A model generated the notes under the pieces. The model was given only the letters and a program-made list of their open reading frames with translations. It did not search any database and had not been told where the DNA came from. This document shows, one piece after another, positions 5,322 to 8,659 of a stretch of 8,659 nt of DNA (the first letter of the stretch is position 1; each line of letters begins with the position of its first letter). Source of the DNA: Bacteroidales bacterium (lineage in GTDB: Bacteria > Bacteroidota > Bacteroidia > Bacteroidales > WCHB1-69). Both the position numbers and the translations under genes were made by a program. The stretch lies in assembly GCA_031266895.1 (NCBI GenBank), contig JAISAD010000090.1, positions 1-8,659 of the forward strand, written 5' to 3'.

Positions 5322-8150
5322 CTATTTGTCAATTTTCCACGATAACCCGATTGAAATAGTTTGTCCCGGATTATATTGTTTGGTAATCTGTTCACGTTCG
5401 AATATTTGATTATCCTTTTCAAATTTCGGAAATTGTTTGAAAACAATATTTTCGGAAAGAATATCTTTAACCGACAGCCTGATTTCTACACCTTTACCCA
5501 ATGTTTTGCTGATGGTAAAATCCAATTCGTTACGCGGCATTTCGTAGGCATCCGGAATCATGGTATTTACATCCTGACTGCTGCCGAGTGTTTTACCGAT
5601 GCCCACAATGCGTTTTCCGATGCAATTGTAAAGCAAGGCCACATTTAATCCCCATTTTATGGATTGATAATATAATCCGATATTTATAACATAGGGCGAT
5701 TGTCCCTGCATGGGGCGATTGGGAGTAGATACTATCTCGCCCGGCCTGAAACTTACCTGACTTTTGATTAATGCTGCATTCAGCACAATTGTGAAATTCG
5801 GCAGGCGCATAAAGTCCAGTTTCTTGCGAATTTCGGTCTCAATGCCGAAACTTTCTGCCTTGAGGGCATTTTCATATTGATAGCGCAACGAGCCTCCCAT
5901 GTCAATAAAAGTCCACTCAATAGGATCTTTGAAATGCTTGTAAAAGAGCCCCAGACTAATGATTTCGCCTGCAGCAGGATAAAATTCATATCTCAAATCT
6001 GCATTGTTAATGTAAGCAGTTTTCAGGTTTTCATTACCGCCGATTTCGTTAAAAAGGTCAAAATCGAAATAAATGGCAGGAGACAATTCTCGCAATTCAG
6101 GACGGTTGAGCGAGCGTCCGTAAGCAGCTCTCAGCTGATGCTTTTTTGTAAATTTATAGGTCATATTGATGGAAGGGAGCCAATCCAGATTATTTACTTC
6201 CTTATTAATCATCAATATAATGGAAGGGGCATCGGCGCGGTCGCGGGTAAGACGCATCCAATAGTTTTCTACTCGAACACCGGCATATATATTCAACTTT
6301 CCAACGGGAATATCGGCAAGTAGATAGCCGGCAGTCAACACCACCATTGCCGAGTAGCCATAGCTTTTGTGGGTGATTTCATCAATATAAACTGCATCAG
6401 CGCTCAGATATTGCTCATCAAGCATCTCCTGAAAGGGAAGTTTCAGGTAATTTTGACGCACTTCATAGCTCAAGTTGTCATACCGATAGATAAACTCTCG
6501 GGGCGTGTAGTTTCGGTGTTGAAATTCGCTGTATGTGCCCGCTTTCAGAGTAGGGTTTATCCGTTTTTCGCTAAACGAGTAGCTGTAATTTATGGCAGCT
6601 GCAGCATTATGATCGTACAGGGATTGAAAATAGCGTGAAATATTATCATTACCGGTAACCGCTTCTGCTATATCCGCTTCGCTGCCTATGCCTGCATAGT
6701 TGGTAACAATTCTGCGATCAGGCTCTGCCTTTGAGGCAAACGAATAGCCGGCATCCCATGCCAAGGTTTGATGGGATGTCAGGCGGTGCGTCCCCGACAA
6801 TTGTCCGCTGTAAGTGAGGCGCGAAGAGTAGAGCATCTCTGTCTGTTCGCGATAATAGATGCTGCTCATATCCTTAGTGCCGGTACGCTCAGTAAGCCGA
6901 TTGCGTCCCAAAATATTGATGAGGTTCTTAAATTCGATACAGTGAGAGGGATTGAACACAAAAGACCAGTTGTGAATAGCACCCAAACGTGCATCATTAG
7001 CATACTGGTTATCAATATAATTATCCAGTGTTACAGATCTGTCGGCATCAGCCGAATAGATACCGTAGCGGACATTCTTCAGATTTGTTACCGTTTTATA
7101 GGTGTTACTGTAATTAATGGCGGTAATATTCCCAATGATTTTATCCTTTTTTGTTTTAAAACGGCGGGCTATCGCGAATGAGAGACGCTGATCAGGTACA
7201 GGAGTAACCGTTTTTACGCGCCAATCGCTGTTAAATCCGTGTTTGGTAAGCTGTGTCAACTCTTCAGGATTGTGCTCCAAATCCAAATGCTGTGGAAAAG
7301 AAGCCGGCAATGGGCGCTTGTTCATATCGAAAGCCAGAAAATCGGTAGCACTGCCCGGATTCTTTTTGAAGTCCTGAAATTGTGTATGCATATTGAAACC
7401 CGTGGTATAGCCGACCTCTATTAAATTCTTGTCAGGAATGGTTTTGGAGGTGATTTTTACAAACCCGCCCGAAAAGTCGCCCGGTATTTCGGGAGAAGGG
7501 GATTTATAAATCAGCATATTGTCAATCTGACTACCGGGCAGCAAATCGAAAGGGAAGGCACGACTGTTTACCTCCGTGCTTGGCACCGGCAGTCCGTTAA
7601 TCCACGCATTATTGTAGCGTTGCGCCAAGCCTCTTACAATAATAAAACGGTCGTCAATAACAGAAACTCCCGGAATGCGACTGGCCACTTCAGCTGCGTT
7701 TCTGTCCGGACTTTTAGCGATTTGCACAGCCGAAACTCCGCTGGCTACCTGTGGCATTTCTTTGAGTGTTAAAACCACGGCGGTTTCCGTATAGCTTATT
7801 TTGTTGCTTTGCACCACCACCTCATTCATCATTTTGCTATCTGCTTCCATAGCAATATTGAGCATTGCGCTGTTTTCCTTCAACTCATGCTCTATTTCCA
7901 TTGTTTTGTAGAAAACGCGGCTGATCACTAGCGTATATTTACCGGCTACCACTTCCGTAATTTTAAAAAATCCGCTGTTATCGCTTACTGCACTTCTATC
8001 GCTTCCTTTTATCACTATCATCGTGCCGGCAAGCGCTTCCGAAGTGGCTGCATCGTGCACATATCCCGTTATCTCCTTTGCCGGAAGCGATGTAGTGCCA
8101 AAGCCAATCAGTAAAAACAGTGTGATGATTCTTGGTAAAATTTCGTGCAT
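5322..8150 (-). CDS. TonB-dependent outer-membrane receptor with N-terminal carboxypeptidase-regulatory-like domain
   Basis: From the ATG at 8150 the product has 942 residues. It is an outer-membrane beta-barrel transporter driven by TonB-ExbBD. A signal peptide (1-24, ending SLPA) precedes a carboxypeptidase-regulatory-like fold (26-104, starting EITGYVHDAATSEALAGT). The plug domain (about 108-236) contains NEVVVQS, NAAEVASRIPGVSVIDDRFI, VRGLAQRYNNAWINGLPVPS and PGDFSGGFVKITSK. The remaining 700 residues are a barrel of alternating strands and polar loops, including GRSLNRPELREL and a closing strand TISIGLSWKIDK. There is no N-terminal STN signalling domain, so control through an anti-sigma factor is unlikely. 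The plug is not a clear SusC type, and I cannot name the substrate. The frame extends to a TTG at 8177, but that codon lies inside the predicted promoter box and would spoil the signal peptide. It is the first gene of an operon with the beta-helix protein. Confidence 0.93.
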   Translation of the reverse strand: MHEILPRIITLFLLIGFGTTSLPAKEITGYVHDAATSEALAGTMIVIKGSDRSAVSDNSGFFKITEVVAGKYTLVISRVFYKTMEIEHELKENSAMLNIAMEADSKMMNEVVVQSNKISYTETAVVLTLKEMPQVASGVSAVQIAKSPDRNAAEVASRIPGVSVIDDRFIIVRGLAQRYNNAWINGLPVPSTEVNSRAFPFDLLPGSQIDNMLIYKSPSPEIPGDFSGGFVKITSKTIPDKNLIEVGYTTGFNMHTQFQDFKKNPGSATDFLAFDMNKRPLPASFPQHLDLEHNPEELTQLTKHGFNSDWRVKTVTPVPDQRLSFAIARRFKTKKDKIIGNITAINYSNTYKTVTNLKNVRYGIYSADADRSVTLDNYIDNQYANDARLGAIHNWSFVFNPSHCIEFKNLINILGRNRLTERTGTKDMSSIYYREQTEMLYSSRLTYSGQLSGTHRLTSHQTLAWDAGYSFASKAEPDRRIVTNYAGIGSEADIAEAVTGNDNISRYFQSLYDHNAAAAINYSYSFSEKRINPTLKAGTYSEFQHRNYTPREFIYRYDNLSYEVRQNYLKLPFQEMLDEQYLSADAVYIDEITHKSYGYSAMVVLTAGYLLADIPVGKLNIYAGVRVENYWMRLTRDRADAPSIILMINKEVNNLDWLPSINMTYKFTKKHQLRAAYGRSLNRPELRELSPAIYFDFDLFNEIGGNENLKTAYINNADLRYEFYPAAGEIISLGLFYKHFKDPIEWTFIDMGGSLRYQYENALKAESFGIETEIRKKLDFMRLPNFTIVLNAALIKSQVSFRPGEIVSTPNRPMQGQSPYVINIGLYYQSIKWGLNVALLYNCIGKRIVGIGKTLGSSQDVNTMIPDAYEMPRNELDFTISKTLGKGVEIRLSVKDILSENIVFKQFPKFEKDNQIFEREQITKQYNPGQTISIGLSWKIDK

Positions 8151-8174
8151 TATTCTTTCGTTATTTTGATGGTG

Positions 8175-8182
8175 CAAAAATG
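8175..8182 (-). promoter_or_regulatory. predicted -7 element of the receptor/beta-helix operon
   Basis: On the minus strand the box reads CATTTTTG followed by CACC, one base away from TAnnTTTG. Transcription would start near 8168, giving a leader of about 18 nt to the ATG at 8150. Together with the downstream bases (8161-8181) it matches the tRNA-Asn promoter block at 2672-2692 in 19 of 21 positions. This supports a real promoter and rules against the TTG start at 8177. Confidence 0.5.
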
Positions 8183-8519
8183 GCTGCCTGAAATTACGAA
8201 GCAGTTAAGAAGGCATTAACTTTTTATGTATTCCTGCTACCGAAAAAATGGGCAAGACAATAATGCACAATCCGAAGAAGATTTTACAATTGGGGATGCG
8301 TAAGCCTTCAGTCGACAATCAACCTTTTGCCTAAAGGCGAAAGTAATTGAGTTTACTTTACAAGTTTGCCAGCTAAATCTATGTACTTTCAGTGCAAGAC
8401 TTTAGTTTTTATAAATCTCTTACTACCCTTGCAAACATGTTTTTGTGGAACAAAGAGAGCGATTGAAGAATACCTTTTTACCTGCGTTGTGTTTGAAATT
8501 CTGACATAATCTCTCTCTT
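8183..8519. other. 337-bp intergenic region without a recognisable gene
   Basis: This lies upstream of the receptor promoter and downstream of the clipped minus-strand gene. Only very short frames are present, for example two of 9 codons each on the minus strand. An 8-bp hairpin with one T-G wobble, CTTTTGCC/GGCGAAAG with a TAAA loop, is at 8324-8343 but has no T-run. A long-range pair AAAGAGAG (8452-8459)/CTCTCTTT (8513-8520) begins at the stop codon of the clipped gene. A short 10-base imperfect pair links 8360-8369 with 8431-8440. None of these is strong enough to name an RNA gene or terminator. Confidence 0.4.
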
Positions 8520-8659
8520 TTAAATATTCGCATTATTTACAACTCCGAAAAATCTATCAAAGAATTGTTTCAGTTTTCCAATTACAGTTGTTTTCTTTGT
8601 TGCGTATTGATTATTCGGAGCAAATGGATTGAGCGGAGGCAAAAGTTTTGTTATCGCTG
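8520..8659 (-). CDS. probable 3' end of a gene cut by the right edge
   Basis: On the minus strand one frame is open from the window edge for 45 codons to a TAA at 8520-8522. The other two minus-strand frames close within 16 codons. The peptide mixes a Pro/Asn-rich stretch (LLPPLNPFAPNNQY) with a basic, amphipathic tail (KLKQFFDRFFGVVNN), as real C-termini often do. No family is recognisable from this fragment. It would be transcribed toward the receptor operon, but a gap of about 340 bp and a separate receptor promoter argue against one shared operon. Confidence 0.4.
   Translation of the reverse strand, partial: AITKLLPPLNPFAPNNQYATKKTTVIGKLKQFFDRFFGVVNNANI

Noticed and set aside
8151..8177. 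A nine-codon N-terminal extension of the receptor from a TTG at 8177.
   Set aside because: The TTG lies inside the predicted -7 promoter box, and the extension puts polar residues ahead of a good signal peptide that begins at ATG 8150.
8324..8343. The hairpin CTTTTGCC-TAAA-GGCGAAAG as a terminator of the clipped right-edge gene.
   Set aside because: It is about 180 bp beyond that stop codon, has a wobble pair and has no T-run on the relevant strand.

Overview
The window looks like chromosomal DNA of a member of the Bacteroidota. Supporting signs are an S46-family dipeptidyl-peptidase, a TonB-dependent outer-membrane receptor with an N-terminal carboxypeptidase-regulatory-like domain, AT-rich leaders, mostly no strong Shine-Dalgarno sites, and several boxes fitting the Bacteroidota TAnnTTTG -7 promoter element. 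The genus cannot be fixed from this sequence.

Layout from left to right. Positions 1-331 form an AT-rich flank that may hold the last codons of a plus-strand gene (1-93), then a 15-bp dyad and a promoter for the next gene. A complete S46 serine peptidase of DPP7 type follows (332-2506, +). A perfect 10-bp hairpin (2516-2548) separates it from a convergent tRNA-Asn(GTT) gene (2595-2668, -). The tRNA and the next gene, a YitT-family membrane protein (2821-3681, +), diverge from a short promoter region rich in inverted repeats. A strong bidirectional terminator (3764-3797) separates yitT from a convergent two-gene minus-strand operon. That operon holds a TonB-dependent receptor (5322-8150, -) followed after 51 bp by a secreted, possibly lipid-anchored, beta-helix-like protein (3819-5270, -). 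Positions 8183-8519 hold no recognisable gene. The right edge probably clips the 3' end of another minus-strand gene (8520-8659).

How the parts relate. The receptor and its downstream secreted protein form the only clear functional unit and probably act together at the outer membrane to capture an unidentified substrate. The layout recalls SusC/SusD pairs, but the partner does not look like SusD. The S46 peptidase releases dipeptides in the periplasm and fits a peptide-using lifestyle. Nothing in the sequence ties it to the receptor operon. The YitT protein and the tRNA are independent units.

No defence system, mobile element, CRISPR array or integrase is visible. The points most worth a second look are the receptor/beta-helix pair of unknown substrate, a perfect 13-bp inverted repeat at the start of yitT, the 15-bp dyad upstream of the peptidase, an exact 13-bp direct repeat inside the receptor operon, and a 21-bp block shared by the tRNA-Asn and receptor promoters.
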